A DNA stretch of 29,193 bases from Chara braunii (taxonomy: Eukaryota > Streptophyta > Charophyceae > Charales > Characeae), in the NCBI GenBank assembly GCA_003427395.1, contig BFEA01000166.1, positions 1,018,555 to 1,047,747 on the forward strand, written 5' to 3'. Positions 1 to 9,449 of this stretch are shown here, piece after piece. Position 1 is the stretch's first letter; each line of letters starts with the position of its first letter. The translations under genes and the position numbers were made by a program. The notes below the pieces were generated by a model that was not told the DNA's origin, did not search any database, and worked only from the letters and a program-made list of their open reading frames with translations.

Positions 1-42
<42 letters not shown>
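1..42. repeat. (GT)n microsatellite
   Basis: About 21 uninterrupted GT units open the window. The true left edge lies outside it. Confidence 0.98.
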
Positions 43-45
<3 letters not shown>

Positions 46-1173
46 TATTCAATTTGATCAGCTGGAAATGGGATCTCCTCTCCTAGATGGGCAGTATCCG
101 TGGATTCGCATTTTTGCTGCAGAGATCATTGAATTTACAATGTGCTTCTGCGTTGGGTAAGTGTATCTCTACTACTTTCCCTTAAATGGGGAGGCATATG
201 CATTCGTTTGATTTCTATGCTGCCTGTGCAATGCATGGCCTGGTATTTATTCAATGCAGAGTGGTAGAGTGCTGACTGGAGAACGACAAATAAACAGCAT
301 AAATAAGAAATAATTCAAGAAGAGAGGTCTGATTTAACGACCCAGTAGTTAGATCAAGCACGAGATCCCTTCGTACCTAATCTAATGCGTCTCGGTGAAA
401 AGGTCAATGAATCAGATACAAGGGACAACTAACGGAAGTAATGGAGATTCAAGTGGAATAGACGGTCGCGAGCCAAGCTACGGACTGTGCGTCAGAATTT
501 GCAGAAACATGCAGTCAAGATCCCCGGGAAAGTGAGCGTCCCATCCTTAGTGTGCCCCCTCCTTCCAGCAAGACACAGAAATACTTGCAGTGGCTTGGCA
601 GCAAGGGGGCTCTACTCGTTGGACCACGTCCCACTTGGTACCGAAAGGTCCCAGGTAGGCCGGTGACCCCATCCAGCCAAGAAGAGTCCCACTAAGAAGA
701 GTCCCACTTTAGTCCGAAATCTATCCCTTCGGTAGTGAAAGAAAAAGACAAACTGCAGATGGTCCCTACTCAGCTACCATTCTGAAGGGAAGAACAAAAG
801 CACTCTACAAAGATGTGCAAGGCTAATGAAGCTGCTTCCATCCATTCATCCATCAAGTGAGAGAGCAGTCCGCATACTCATGCACACAACAGCCAAGATC
901 ATAGATCCAGTATACCCCATCAGGCATGCAACACCATGCACACCACCATGGACATCCCTCAGTTACACGGCACTTACCTGTGTGGCCTGGACTCTGCGAT
1001 GTAGTGTAACTCACACCCCTCACCAATATGTCCTCCTGACGCAACTGGCAACCTCTGCACTAGTGTCCTAGTAACCTAGGAGGGCCTTCTCTACACTAAT
1101 GTACAACGCAGCATCCCACGTCGATGTTGAAGACCAATCAGCAACTTGCAGTCCTTTGGTGCACCCATGGCTA
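43..1173. other. No recognisable gene or repeat
   Basis: About 1.1 kb of mixed-composition DNA. Open frames of 60-80 codons occur on both strands at 826-1071 and 853-1044. They overlap each other and show no family resemblance, so I treat them as chance. If the LTR edge proposed at 1558 is real, this stretch would be internal DNA of a minus-strand LTR element, but I see no gag or pol motif in it. Confidence 0.5.
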
Positions 1174-1284
1174 CTTCCCCCAAGCTCGCCTCTCTGAGAG
1201 AAGCCCAAAAGCCGCTCAACATCTTCCCCCAAGCTTGCCTCTTGGAGAGAAGCCCAAAAGTTGCTCCATGTCTTCCTCAAGCTT
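1174..1284. repeat. 49-bp tandem repeat, about 2.2 copies
   Basis: Units begin with CTTCCCCCAAGCT at 1174 and 1223, and a partial third unit begins at 1272. Each contains the shared string GAGAGAAGCCCAAAAG. Forty-nine is not a multiple of three, so the frame changes from unit to unit. Confidence 0.9.
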
Positions 1285-1474
1285 AGATTCTAGGTGTGAG
1301 TGCCTCTCACTCTCTCCTTTCCCAAATCACTCCAGTGGGTCATCCCTAGTGTCTCGCCACCCCATTTATATACTCCAGCAACCTAGCCGGGTCATGTGTC
1401 GACCCTACAAGACCCGGGCTAGGTGGGGGCATCTTCACTTACCTTGCCACCCCACTTTCCTTACTAACCTGCCG

Positions 1475-1511
1475 TAATCCGAGATTAAGTAGCCCCAACT
1501 ATCTCGGATTA
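1475..1511. other. Perfect 11-bp inverted repeat (hairpin)
   Basis: TAATCCGAGAT at 1475-1485 is the exact reverse complement of ATCTCGGATTA at 1501-1511, with a 15-base loop. On the minus strand it lies about 30 bases downstream of the primer-binding-like site, where an LTR-element leader would be. Any role there is inference. Confidence 0.85.
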
Positions 1512-1541
1512 GGGTGAGGCCACCAAGGCTTTCTCTCGCCA

Positions 1542-1558
1542 GCACTCTGCTACCAATT
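1542..1558 (-). other. Initiator-Met-tRNA primer-binding-like site at a possible LTR edge
   Basis: Read on the minus strand, the sequence ACAACA runs into ATTGGTAGCAGAGTGC. Plant LTR retrotransposons typically end their 5' LTR in CA and follow it with a site complementary to the 3' end of initiator methionine tRNA (TGGTATCAGAGC). The match is 11 of 12 over that core. On the plus strand the putative LTR would begin with TGTTGTGACC at 1558. No second LTR, polypurine tract, gag or pol is visible, so this is at most a remnant. Confidence 0.35.
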
Positions 1559-1649
1559 GTTGTGACCCTGGCTATTTTGGAGTGCGACAACACAAAGAAA
1601 GACAAGTCGCTCAATTGCAACTGATGTTATGATGCTGGCCAATTTCGAA

Positions 1650-2690
1650 GTACACAATGGCTGATCCAGAATCAATGTCTGAGTCCCTCTTCTACTGCAG
1701 GTATCACTTGAGGTCCACCATAGCCATGGCCGCCGCTCTCTCTCTCTTCCTCATGGGCCGAGGCTATGGCGGACTACCAGGGCATCGCCCTGCTGTCCAA
1801 AGGACAACACAAAGCAGCTATGGCTGCTCTAGCTCAGGCCGCCATGCCTGACTCTGCCTCGAAGCTTCTTGGTGTAGCTCTGCCCCAACTGGGCCTTCGT
1901 GCTGCAGCACCCACCAAGGTGATGAAGACGGCAACCACCATAGCCAGGTAAGTACCTCTGGCGCTCCTCTTCGTAGTCCTGGTCTTCTTCCTCCTCCGTG
2001 TCCTTTCTCCTTCCCCAGCAGCGCTGCGCTGAGTGCTAGCGCTGCTCCAGCCTGCGCTCCAACCAGTGTCTCGCCAAACTTTCACACCGACAATGAGGAG
2101 GGGAACCTGGTTCCTCCTGGAGATATAGCGGCCTGCTTGCCCCCTGGGCGATGACTTCCTAGGCCGCGCGGCCTCCAAGCAACCGGTGCCTCCTCCCTTT
2201 CGGAGGGAAACATCATTGCGGACTCTGATATTGCCCGTACAGGCTCTAGACTCGGACTGATCGGACTGGTACCCGCCTAGACCTAGCCTACAACTACTGG
2301 GCCTCTAAAAATGCCAACTTTTGTCCTCTTCAGCTCGGCCTCGAGTACCCGGCACATCTATCTCTACCTGGTGTGGTACCAGCCTACCTGCTACTTGAGT
2401 GTTTTCCGCTGCTTCAAGTGTCGCAGGCCTCTTTCCCCGCCACTTGAGTGTTTTCCCCCGCTGCAATCCTCAGTGTCACGGCCACAGGTAAGTACCGGCC
2501 CTTCAGGCCGATTGAACGAACAAGTGCCCTTGCGGGTCACACACTCACTCAAGCCGACAAGCACTCAGACAGACATGCAGACCAGCAAGCGTGCACACAC
2601 ACAGACTTAGAGAACTCAGTAACAAGCGGGAAATTCAGCAAGGCATTCATTACTCAGAAATCATCTGTGTGTCTCAGTCCGTGTTTGGTC
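1650..2690. repeat. Diverged ~1 kb direct repeat, copy 1
   Basis: Shares a series of collinear anchors with 2810-3850: TGAGGTCCACCATAGCCATG (1709), CCACCATAGCCAGGTAAG (1935), CGGAGGGAAACATCATTGC (2201) and CACGGCCACAG (2477). Offsets run from 1150 to 1216 bases. The copy contains two sequences resembling a 5' splice donor, AGGTAAGTACC near 1946 and 2486, but no exon I can defend. A perfect 9-bp inverted repeat, AGCAGCGCT/AGCGCTGCT, lies at 2017-2046. Its open frames are broken and differ from those of copy 2, which argues against a conserved protein. Confidence 0.75.
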
Positions 2691-2809
2691 AGGTCATTAC
2701 ACTGAAATGAAAGCACTTGGAAAGAGAGATAGATAAAGAAAGAAGAGGACATAAGGATGGGAGATCCCAACCTCTTCTTTTCAATAAATAATAATAATAA
2801 CAATGCAAA

Positions 2810-3850
2810 ACAGAACCACAACCGATGTCTGAGTCTCCTCCTTACTCCCAGCAACACATGAGGTCCACCATAGCCATGACCTACACCTTCTACTACGTCC
2901 TCCTAGTAGATGGCTATGGCGGATTAGCGGAGCCCTGCTCCGATGTTCGAAGGACAGCGCAAAGCTGATGTGTCCTGTCTACTATGGCCGCTATGCCCAT
3001 ATCCGCCCCGAAGTCTTACTCAATGAAGTCTGCTCCCTGTGGGGGCTTCCAGGTGCAGTGCCAACCGAGAAGATGAAAATGTCATCCACCATAGCCAGGT
3101 AAGCACCCCCGTCACTCTCCTCCTGCTCACCTTTTTTCTCCTCCTCCTCCTCCTCCTCCTCCTCCTCCTCCCTACATCCCGGAGCCTGCTTTCCTGGTCC
3201 GCTCCCCCCTCTAGCTGATTGGAGGGGCCAGGCTACCATCTTCCTCCCCAGCACTGGACTGGCCAAGCGCTCGCTCCAGCAGTGTGACGCCAAAGTTGCC
3301 CCACCACAAAATGTGGAGGAGCACTTTGCTCCTCCGGAAGATCTATCATGGTGCCTTTCCAGGCCGCTTGGCCTCCCAAGCTACTGGTACCTTCCTCCTT
3401 TCCTTTCGGAGGGAAACATCATTGCAGGTCTGATATCCTTCGCTACAGGCCCTAGACTCAGACTACTGGACCGGTACCCGCCTAAGCATACCGGACTCTA
3501 AAATTCGCTCGGCCTGTACAGGTACTGACTTTTTGTCTTTTTCTGCCTACCTACCCGCTACTCAAGTGTTTTCCAACCTACGCAGGTGTAGCCTATGTGC
3601 TACTTTACTGTTTTCCATCGACACGGGCCTAGCCTACTGCTACACCCCGCTGCAACCCGCAAAGCCACGGCCACAGCAAAGTAGCAGGTCCGAGGGCCTT
3701 CCAAGCACACAAGTACCCTGGCAGGTCTCACACACACACCCACGCAGTCATTCACCCAGACAAACACACTGAAACTCAGCAAGCACGCACACACGCAATC
3801 TCAGCAAGTCAGAAACAGCGAGTTCTCAGGCTGTGATTTTGCAGGTCATT
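2810..3850. repeat. Diverged ~1 kb direct repeat, copy 2
   Basis: Second copy of the block at 1650-2690, in the same orientation. It differs by many substitutions and by a large CTC microsatellite (3138-3172), where copy 1 has only an imperfect pyrimidine run. A 10-bp inverted repeat, CCATAGCCAT/ATGGCTATGG, lies at 2868-2877 and 2910-2919; copy 1 keeps an 8-bp version. Both copies end in a CA-rich tract (CACACACACCCACGC at about 3729). The gap between copies is only ~120 bases, so this looks like an old tandem duplication and not an LTR pair. Confidence 0.75.
3138..3172. repeat. (CTC)n microsatellite
   Basis: About 11.7 units. On the minus strand it produces a polyglutamate run in a chance open frame. 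Confidence 0.97.
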
Positions 3851-5381
3851 GCAGTACACTTCTTTACTTGTACTACTTTGTTTACACCACCACTACCTCC
3901 GAGCCTGTTTTTGCCGACCCTGAAGTTCACTGCCCACCGAGTTTTGCCGAGCCTAGGTCCCGTTTCAATTTTTGTTTTGGTATTCTTGCGAAAAAGCAAT
4001 AAAAAAGAGGTCAGTGATGCATTCAAAAACGAAAAGATGCTCGACGAAATCCATAAACGAGTGCAAGGAAAATGAGCAGTAGCGAGATGGCAATATCCAG
4101 AATGCACAATCACATTGAAAGCCAGAAAGTATCACAGTGTCCAGAAAGCAGCATTGCATCAATATGACACCAATGGAGAATCGTAACACTGACAACCAAT
4201 GTCGATGAAAGCTTGCTCTCGCCACCACCAACACAGACTCCAGGACCTTCTCCCTACTTGGCGCTCGGTGCCCAGCCTACTTCCTACACAGCTACAATCT
4301 TCCTACTAATTGACAATGCAACTGTTGACGTCAGCAGCCCACGAAGTACTTGAAGATGTCGCCCAATGCAGACCATCGCCAATACCAGGTATGTGCCCTC
4401 ACATCATCATCATCATCATCATCATCCTTCTCTCTCTCCCTCGACTTACACCCACGTCTTCCCTCTGTACACCCGAAGATCACCCCTGCGCCTCACTGTA
4501 TCTCCAAGCCCTCAGCCAGCTATGGAGGCTGGGCTGTGGTGCTGCCTTCAGCAGCGCCCTGCTTCACCACACGACCGCATGTGCGCAGCACCTTGCTCCA
4601 GCGCTAGCAGCCCGCACGCGAGCGATAGCTCCAGCAGCGCTGCCACCAGCCAGCAAGTGCCTGAATGAGAGCCCAGGCAGCGAGCTCTTTCCTATATGGA
4701 AAGAGCCTGCCTGCCCTGGCGGCCTGGCTGGCCTGGGCCTCTGCCCAGAAACTTCCGGTAGGCCCCACGAGGCTGTGCCTCTGTTACAGCTGCTGGGCCT
4801 CGTTCGGTTGAGCCTCCCAACTGTCTGTGTATGAGGCTGCGATTCTTGCCCAGGGCCTGCATTTTAGGAAAGGCTTGGAAGGCCGTAGAAATGTCTTTGC
4901 TGCTCGGCCTGTGTTTTCCTCAACCAACTGGCGCGTCATAACTGCCTGGACCCCAAATACGAAATTGACAGCAGAGGGCCTCTCGCGATTTGTTAGGCCC
5001 GCCTTCACTTAGGGCGGGCACTTCTGTAACAGGGCCCTTAGGCCTGCCGCACGAGTTGCTTTTTCGAAAAAATAAAATAAAATCCATGAACAAAAAATAA
5101 AACCAAGGGAACAACTATGGGGACGTGATAGCAAGTAGATTCCATAAGTTGAGAAATTGTGTGAGTGTGCCCTCAGTGAAGGCACGGCGCATTCAGGTCC
5201 GCGAACGAGCAAAAAAGGAAAAAAGTGCAACTAGCCTAAGGACAGGATAAAGGGCAGATACAACAGCATCATGACCAGTAGTGTGTGTGTGTGTGTGCCC
5301 TCCCTGAGAAAGTGTCAGGGCCTGTGGAATGCGGCCCGCCTCACTTCTTTCTTTTTCTTTTTTTCTTTTTTAACAAAACGA
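3851..5381. other. No recognisable gene; two microsatellites and a GC-rich block
   Basis: About 1.5 kb. It contains an (ATC)n run at 4402-4426 and a (GT)n run at 5280-5297. A GC-rich, GCAGC-rich block spans about 4480-4850. A 174-codon plus-strand open frame at 4310-4834 crosses the ATC repeat, giving polyisoleucine; I do not believe it is coding. A donor-like AGGTATGT occurs at about 4388. Confidence 0.5.
4402..4426. repeat. (ATC)n microsatellite
   Basis: Eight CAT units in a row. Confidence 0.97.
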
Positions 5382-5620
5382 TTTTTTTATTATATAGCCG
5401 GGAAACGGGCCCAGCGTCCCTTACATCATTTCAGTGGTCCCATTTAAGGGTGAGACATCATCGGTCAAACCCTAAAACTGGACCACTCCCCACTGCGAAT
5501 TTCAATATTCCTGCAATTTCCCGGTTTTTCAAAAGGAAAACAAACCCTAATTATCATAATCCCGGAACTATCTTCCCTCCATTTAACCATTCTTGTCTAA
5601 AACAAAATTAAACAAACCCT
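5382..5620 (-). mobile_element. 3'-terminal fragment of a minus-strand LINE
   Basis: Read on the minus strand, the segment ends with GATGTAAGGGACGC, a GC-rich linker, then CCCGTTTCCCGGCTATATAA and an A-rich tail (5430 down to 5382). The same terminal signature occurs on the plus strand at 26191-26235. A more diverged form ends the LINE whose RT zinc-binding domain lies at 26600-27441. This links the fragment to the LINE family by its 3'UTR. The upstream 190 bases are A/T-rich and non-coding, so this is a severely 5'-truncated copy. The upstream limit is uncertain. Confidence 0.6.
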
Positions 5621-5735
5621 AAACAGCGTTATATTTCTTATACTGCTAAACAGCGTTATATTTCTTGTACTGCTAAAAAACTCCCAACAAACTAACAACG
5701 CTCTTAAAGCCCCCAACAAACTAACAAGGCTCTAC
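5621..5735. repeat. Two short tandem duplications (27 bp and 28 bp)
   Basis: AACAGCGTTATATTTCTT occurs twice, 27 bases apart, from 5622. It is followed by CCCAACAAACTAACAA, twice at a 28-base spacing, at about 5682-5735. Confidence 0.85.
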
Positions 5736-6180
5736 CACCATGGAATCCCAAGAGGATCCTACAAACACGACACACCAAAACCTATCTAATGTCAACAACA
5801 ACGCAGAACCATTCGTCTAAAGCGAAGAATCAAGCGGTGCCCATCTATAAAAATAACCAACGTGCAAACAGGACCGCTCCATATTTCATATACCGCTATA
5901 AAGCTCCAAACAAACTGACAAAGCTGTACCACCATGGAATCCCAAGAGGATCCTTTTTCCACTACTAGAGGGGGTGGTAAGAGCAGCCTCCTCTAGTAGC
6001 TATCCCTGGTTGCTCCGTCTATTGGTCGGGATCTTCACCTGCTGGAAACCTGGTCCAGCATCACCCAAAACCTATCTAATATCAACAACAACACAGTGAC
6101 TGAGCCATTCATCTAAAACGACGAATCGAGCGGTGCTCATCTATCAAAATAGCCAACGTGCAAACAGCACCGCTCCTCCG
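5649..6180. repeat. ~200-bp direct duplication, second copy carrying a 96-bp insertion
   Basis: Copy 1 spans about 5649-5879 and copy 2 about 5875-6176. ACCATGGAATCCCAAGAGGA is 194 bases apart between the copies (5737 and 5931). CCAAAACCTATCTAAT is 290 bases apart (5775 and 6065), so copy 2 has gained about 96 bases just after GGATCCT. The extra block begins with a 10-bp perfect inverted repeat, CTACTAGAGG (5962-5971) and CCTCTAGTAG (5990-5999). The ATG in the shared motif opens only very short frames. Confidence 0.85.
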
Positions 6181-6764
6181 CTTCACCAGCTTCAACAAAC
6201 GAGGCTACAAAGGCTGCTCCAGGCTGCTCCAGCCCACCCGAAAGCAGAATAACTCTGTGTAAACTCCTCAGCTGTCACCGCCCGCTGGGCAGATACACCA
6301 AATCGCCGCAGGCCGCCCCCAACTCAGCACGGACGCGTTATCCCTACGGCATCTCCGTATCGAAGACCGGAGGGCAAGCCCCCGATCGGTTTCATAAGGT
6401 ATGGTGGCGGCGTCCAGATCCCACCCTCCAGCTGTCCCCACATCTCCTCTCTCTCCATCCTCAGCTTGGCAGGGATTCCTGACGCATATTCAACCGAAAC
6501 AAGTGTTTGGCCAAGAACTTTTCAGATTCCTTTGGCATGCCCCACATGTGCCCGCGCACCTCTCCACGCACCGCCATGGCCACACTCACGCCAGGTTTTG
6601 GCAACAGATTTCGTCAACCGCGAACGCGAGCCCCCAGCGCCCAAACACCGCCCAGGGAAACGCGTTAGCGCTGCGGTATGCACGCCTTTTTGACACAAAA
6701 CAACTTCGTTCGAATGTCTATGGCACATACTCTTTTTCTTTTCTTTGTTGAAGGGACTAACCTC
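6181..6764. other. No supported gene
   Basis: A GC-rich stretch lies at about 6230-6420, followed by a 116-codon plus-strand open frame (6401-6751). That frame is Pro/His/Ser-rich, has no recognisable domain and ends in pyrimidine-rich DNA. A coding role is possible but unsupported. Confidence 0.4.

Positions 6765-6791
<27 letters not shown>
6765..6791. repeat. Poly(A), 27 bases
   Basis: Uninterrupted A run. I see no convincing target-site duplication or retroelement body beside it. Confidence 0.97.
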
Positions 6792-6795
<4 letters not shown>

Positions 6796-6887
6796 AACAT
6801 GATTGGATTCCTCTGATTCCACCAGGACTTCAACTCGTCACCTGGTTATCATGGAATTATTAACAGCATGTATGTAGTACCATCCAG

Positions 6888-6989
6888 CCTACCGTCTTCA
6901 CCCGAATAGAACACCCGCCGTATCTGGGCTGAAAGTTGTGTAAGTACAGCTATAATGACTGGGCGTTCTATTCGGGTGAAAACGGCAGG
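6888..6989. mobile_element. MITE-like element, family C (copy 1)
   Basis: This 102-bp element has terminal inverted repeats of 29 bases with 26 matches; both contain TTCACCCGAATAGAAC. It carries the asymmetric internal motif ACAGCTATAATGA at 6946-6958, beside the right arm. The same layout recurs at 19606-19728 and in the cluster at 28209-28815, which shows a repeated family. It encodes no protein. I cannot define the target-site duplication. Superfamily unassigned. Confidence 0.85.
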
Positions 6990-7376
6990 AAGTTACGGTT
7001 CTGCACGGACGGGCCTCTGACGGGGCTCTGAGTCCTCGGCAGGGTAGGATCACCTGGCTGTGCTTGGCCTTGGGGACTGGGTCCCGTATAATAAGTTATT
7101 CTTTTGGGAAAGAAAAAAGGTAGTACGACGCAACCTCATGGGCTGGTTGCTCATGACCTGCATTTATTAAACCACCAGTATTTCCAGAAGTGGAGAAGCG
7201 CATGCAGGCAACCATTGCAGCAGTGCCGCGACATTTCCGCTTGAACGAATGATTTTCTCTATTATTATTATTTTTTTGCTTGAATGAATTTATGCCAGTG
7301 CCCTAGGCCCATTCATCCCAGCACGTCGCAGCACGCATGCGGCAGCAACTTCCGAAAGCAGTTATATGTGTTGTTC
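6990..7376. other. No recognisable feature
   Basis: No open frame of note and no repeat found, apart from an AT-rich patch near 7255-7280. Confidence 0.5.
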
Positions 7377-7394
7377 TTTTTTTTTTTTTTTTTT
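7377..7394. repeat. Poly(T)
   Basis: Eighteen T residues. Confidence 0.95.
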
Positions 7395-7424
7395 ATTTGT
7401 GTAGTAGTGTGTACCCTTCAGTTT

Positions 7425-7565
7425 GGGCCTCGCTCCACTACACAACACTCTACATGAATTTGGACGCTTCCCTGACCAAGTGCATTCGGACAAGTCCAAT
7501 GTTTTGAATGTACGCACAGAAAGCGACCAGATGCATGTAGAGTGTTGTGCAGTGGAGCGAGGCCC
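7425..7565. mobile_element. MITE-like element, family B relative
   Basis: This 141-bp element has 32-base terminal inverted repeats with one mismatch, beginning GGGCCTCGCTCCACTA. It is flanked by TTT on both sides (7422-7424 and 7566-7568), a possible 3-bp target duplication. A GGGC start with a 3-bp duplication is the pattern of PIF/Harbinger-derived MITEs; that assignment is inference. The first ~15 bases resemble the ends of the elements at 17520, 17924 and 18151. Confidence 0.88.
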
Positions 7566-7613
7566 TTTATATCACGTGCAGACAGATGCAGTTGTTTACT
7601 GTCTACGGACATA

Positions 7614-7726
7614 CTCACACTCGGGACTTTTTTCTTCTAAGCTGTGGACGTGATTGCCGTCAGATTCATCCACTTCTAGCCAAATTTGTGGTCAGATACA
7701 TTTAGGAAAGTCCTGGTAGTGTTGGT
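7614..7726. mobile_element. MITE-like element, family D (copy 1)
   Basis: Short imperfect inverted ends: CTCACACTCGGGACTT on the left, and on the right the reverse complement of CAACACTACCAGGACTT. The interior contains two related blocks ending GTCAGATTCAT and GTCAGATACAT. It is followed 148 bases later by copy 2. Confidence 0.75.
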
Positions 7727-7761
7727 ATGGCCTTTGTTAATATCCTCTGCCTTAGGACAGG

Positions 7762-7869
7762 CTCACACTAGGACTTTTTCTTCTAAGTTGTGGCCGTGAT
7801 TGCTGTCAGGTTCATACAGGTCTAGCCAAAATTGCGGTCAGATACATTTAGGAAAGTTTCTAGTGTGGG
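7762..7869. mobile_element. MITE-like element, family D (copy 2)
   Basis: Direct relative of 7614-7726 in the same orientation. It shares TCTTCTAAG, GTGATTGC, GTCAGATACATTTAGGAAAG and the CTCACACTAGGAC end. The right end is TTTCTAGTGTG. The two copies are separated by about 35 bases, so either a tandem duplication or a nested insertion is possible. Confidence 0.75.
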
Positions 7870-8456
7870 TAGATGCTTAGTCAATTTCGTCCTGCTTTTT
7901 ATCTCATGCTGTTCGTCTCTGCCTTTGCCCCCCCCCTTTTTTTTTTTTTTTTGAGGTTTGCTCTTCATCTAATGGTACCTGTTGTATGTGCCTCCTGTCT
8001 CTTTTTTTTTTACTTTTCTTTTTTTCCTTTTTGTCTCTTTTTTTGAATGCAGATTCATTTTCCGCTTACGCTCCCCAAACATTTATAATTCATTTCTTAT
8101 CAATGGGAGTCCATCTGCCAGTCTTCTGTCTGCTGGACTACAAGGACGATTCCTTCGGCCCACTGCTCACAGAGATGCGGTCCACCCTATGCCTGTGGTA
8201 AGTGCATTAAATAATTTAGACTTTAAATACAAATTAAAATTATTAAATCAATTTAATAAATCAATCATGAAGATGAAGTGGTGCTGTTTACCTTCTTTTT
8301 CCCCAATACTCTTAAAGAAAATCTCGGGTCTTCCGTGCCATGCATGACGCCGCTGCCAATGCTTGGAAAACCGTTGTTGGGTGCATGCCAGCCCAACGTA
8401 TTGCTGGCCTTTTTTTTTTTTCTTCTTAATAAAAGTGCATCATTTCATTTCACATG
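7870..8456. other. No recognisable gene; pyrimidine-rich
   Basis: Several T-rich and C-rich tracts lie at 7928-7952, 7999-8044 and 8411-8422. A 121-codon open frame at 7982-8347 starts inside a T-rich tract (Phe-rich) and is probably chance. Confidence 0.5.
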
Positions 8457-8850
8457 GAAAAGAGAGGTTGGGAATTCCTCACAAACAAACGGGAAAGTAC
8501 TGGAGTTTAACCCTAACGTAGACCCTAAACCTGCAGATTCTCCGTGGACTNACCCTAAACCTGCAGATTCTCCGTGGACTGTACAGTAGGCCGAGGGTTC
8601 TCTCCTCATGCCTGGGGAAAAGAGAGGTTGGGAATTCCTCACAAACCCTAAACCTGCAGATTCTCAGTGGACTGTACAGTAGGCCGAGGGTGAAGCGTGG
8701 GCCTCGCCATGGTGTAGAAGCTGCTTTAGGGTTTAACCCTAACGTAGACCATGGCTGGGGTTCTCTCCTCATGCCTGGGGTTAAACCCTAAAGCAGCGGA
8801 AAATGGTGTAGAAGCTCGGCTGCTTTAGGGATTAACCCTAACGTAGACCA
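8457..8850. repeat. Shuffled mosaic of short direct and inverted repeats
   Basis: At least five motifs recur. GAGAGGTTGGGAATTCCTCA is at 8462 and 8620. ACCTGCAGATTCTC appears three times between 8529 and 8664. TTCTCTCCTCATGCCTGGGG is at 8597 and 8761. ATGGTGTAGAAGCT is at 8709 and 8803. TTAACCCTAACGTAGACCA is at 8733 and 8832. GCTGCTTTAGGGTTTAACCC (8720-8739) is a perfect 20-bp inverted repeat with 8778-8797. AACCCTAA motifs resemble the plant telomere repeat but form no array. Confidence 0.85.
8551..8551. other. Single N flanked by an identical 29-base duplication
   Basis: The 29 bases before the N (8522-8550) are identical to the 29 bases after it (8552-8580). The simplest reading is two contig ends that overlap but were not merged, so the duplication may be artificial. 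Confidence 0.85.
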
Positions 8851-8959
8851 AGGTGACGCGCACTGAGCGCTCCGGCACCGCCGCTACGCCAGTCGGCCGC
8901 TGCCTTGCTGTCCCTTACCTCGTTAAAACAAGCGTTCTTGCTGGCCTTTTTTTTGTGGT

Positions 8960-9449
8960 TGCCGTTTCCCGTTTCAGGTTTCGCACAGGCCGTGCCCCGG
9001 CCTTTGGTGTCAGAGCCACCTCTGTCTGCTGCCACATGTCACTTGCCTGCGAGAGATCAGTGTGCGGCGTGTCCAATAACCTTCTAGGGGTCCGACGCAG
9101 GTGCTACCCCTGAATCAAAGGGGTGATTGAGTTCGACGACCTGGTGGTGAGCCGCACTGGGCAGCAGACGTCGGAAAGTTTCCTTTGTAAGCCTGTCATG
9201 AACTATAATGCCCTTAATTCTCAGCGTCTCCTCCCATCACCCATTCTTGTCCGACTGCATTCTTTCCGATTCCACCACCCTTTTTTATATCTCCACTGCC
9301 CAAGTCTGTTCTGAAATTGGATGTTGCTCCATCCTCCTTTCTGTTTCCTCCACCAGCTTCCTACACTGCTCTTCCTCCTTATTTCTATCTCTGGCAAGGA
9401 TGCGGGAGCACACACTCATCATGCCCGATATGGTTGCTATTCCTCCTTC
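8960..9449 (-). pseudogene. LINE ORF2 fragment between endonuclease and reverse transcriptase
   Basis: Several minus-strand frames continue the polyprotein after the endonuclease. One gives a charged stretch containing RKLVEETERRMEQHP. Another gives VHDRLTKETFRRLL, which fits the conserved pre-RT block in which a DRxTKxFF-like motif precedes the palm. A further block reads DLSQASDMWQQTEVALTP. Stops and shifts separate these pieces. The YADD-type catalytic core is absent from this window, so the fragment could not support reverse transcription. Confidence 0.65.

Noticed and set aside
1650-3850. The two kilobase copies as the LTRs of one retrotransposon
   Set aside because: Only about 120 bases separate the copies, leaving no room for an internal region, and neither end has matching TG...CA borders.
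4310-4834. A 174-codon plus-strand frame
   Set aside because: It runs through an ATC microsatellite giving eight isoleucines, has no domain, and competes with two other frames over the same bases.
8720-8850. A telomere or interstitial telomeric array
   Set aside because: Only isolated AACCCTAA words occur, never two perfect TTTAGGG units in a row.
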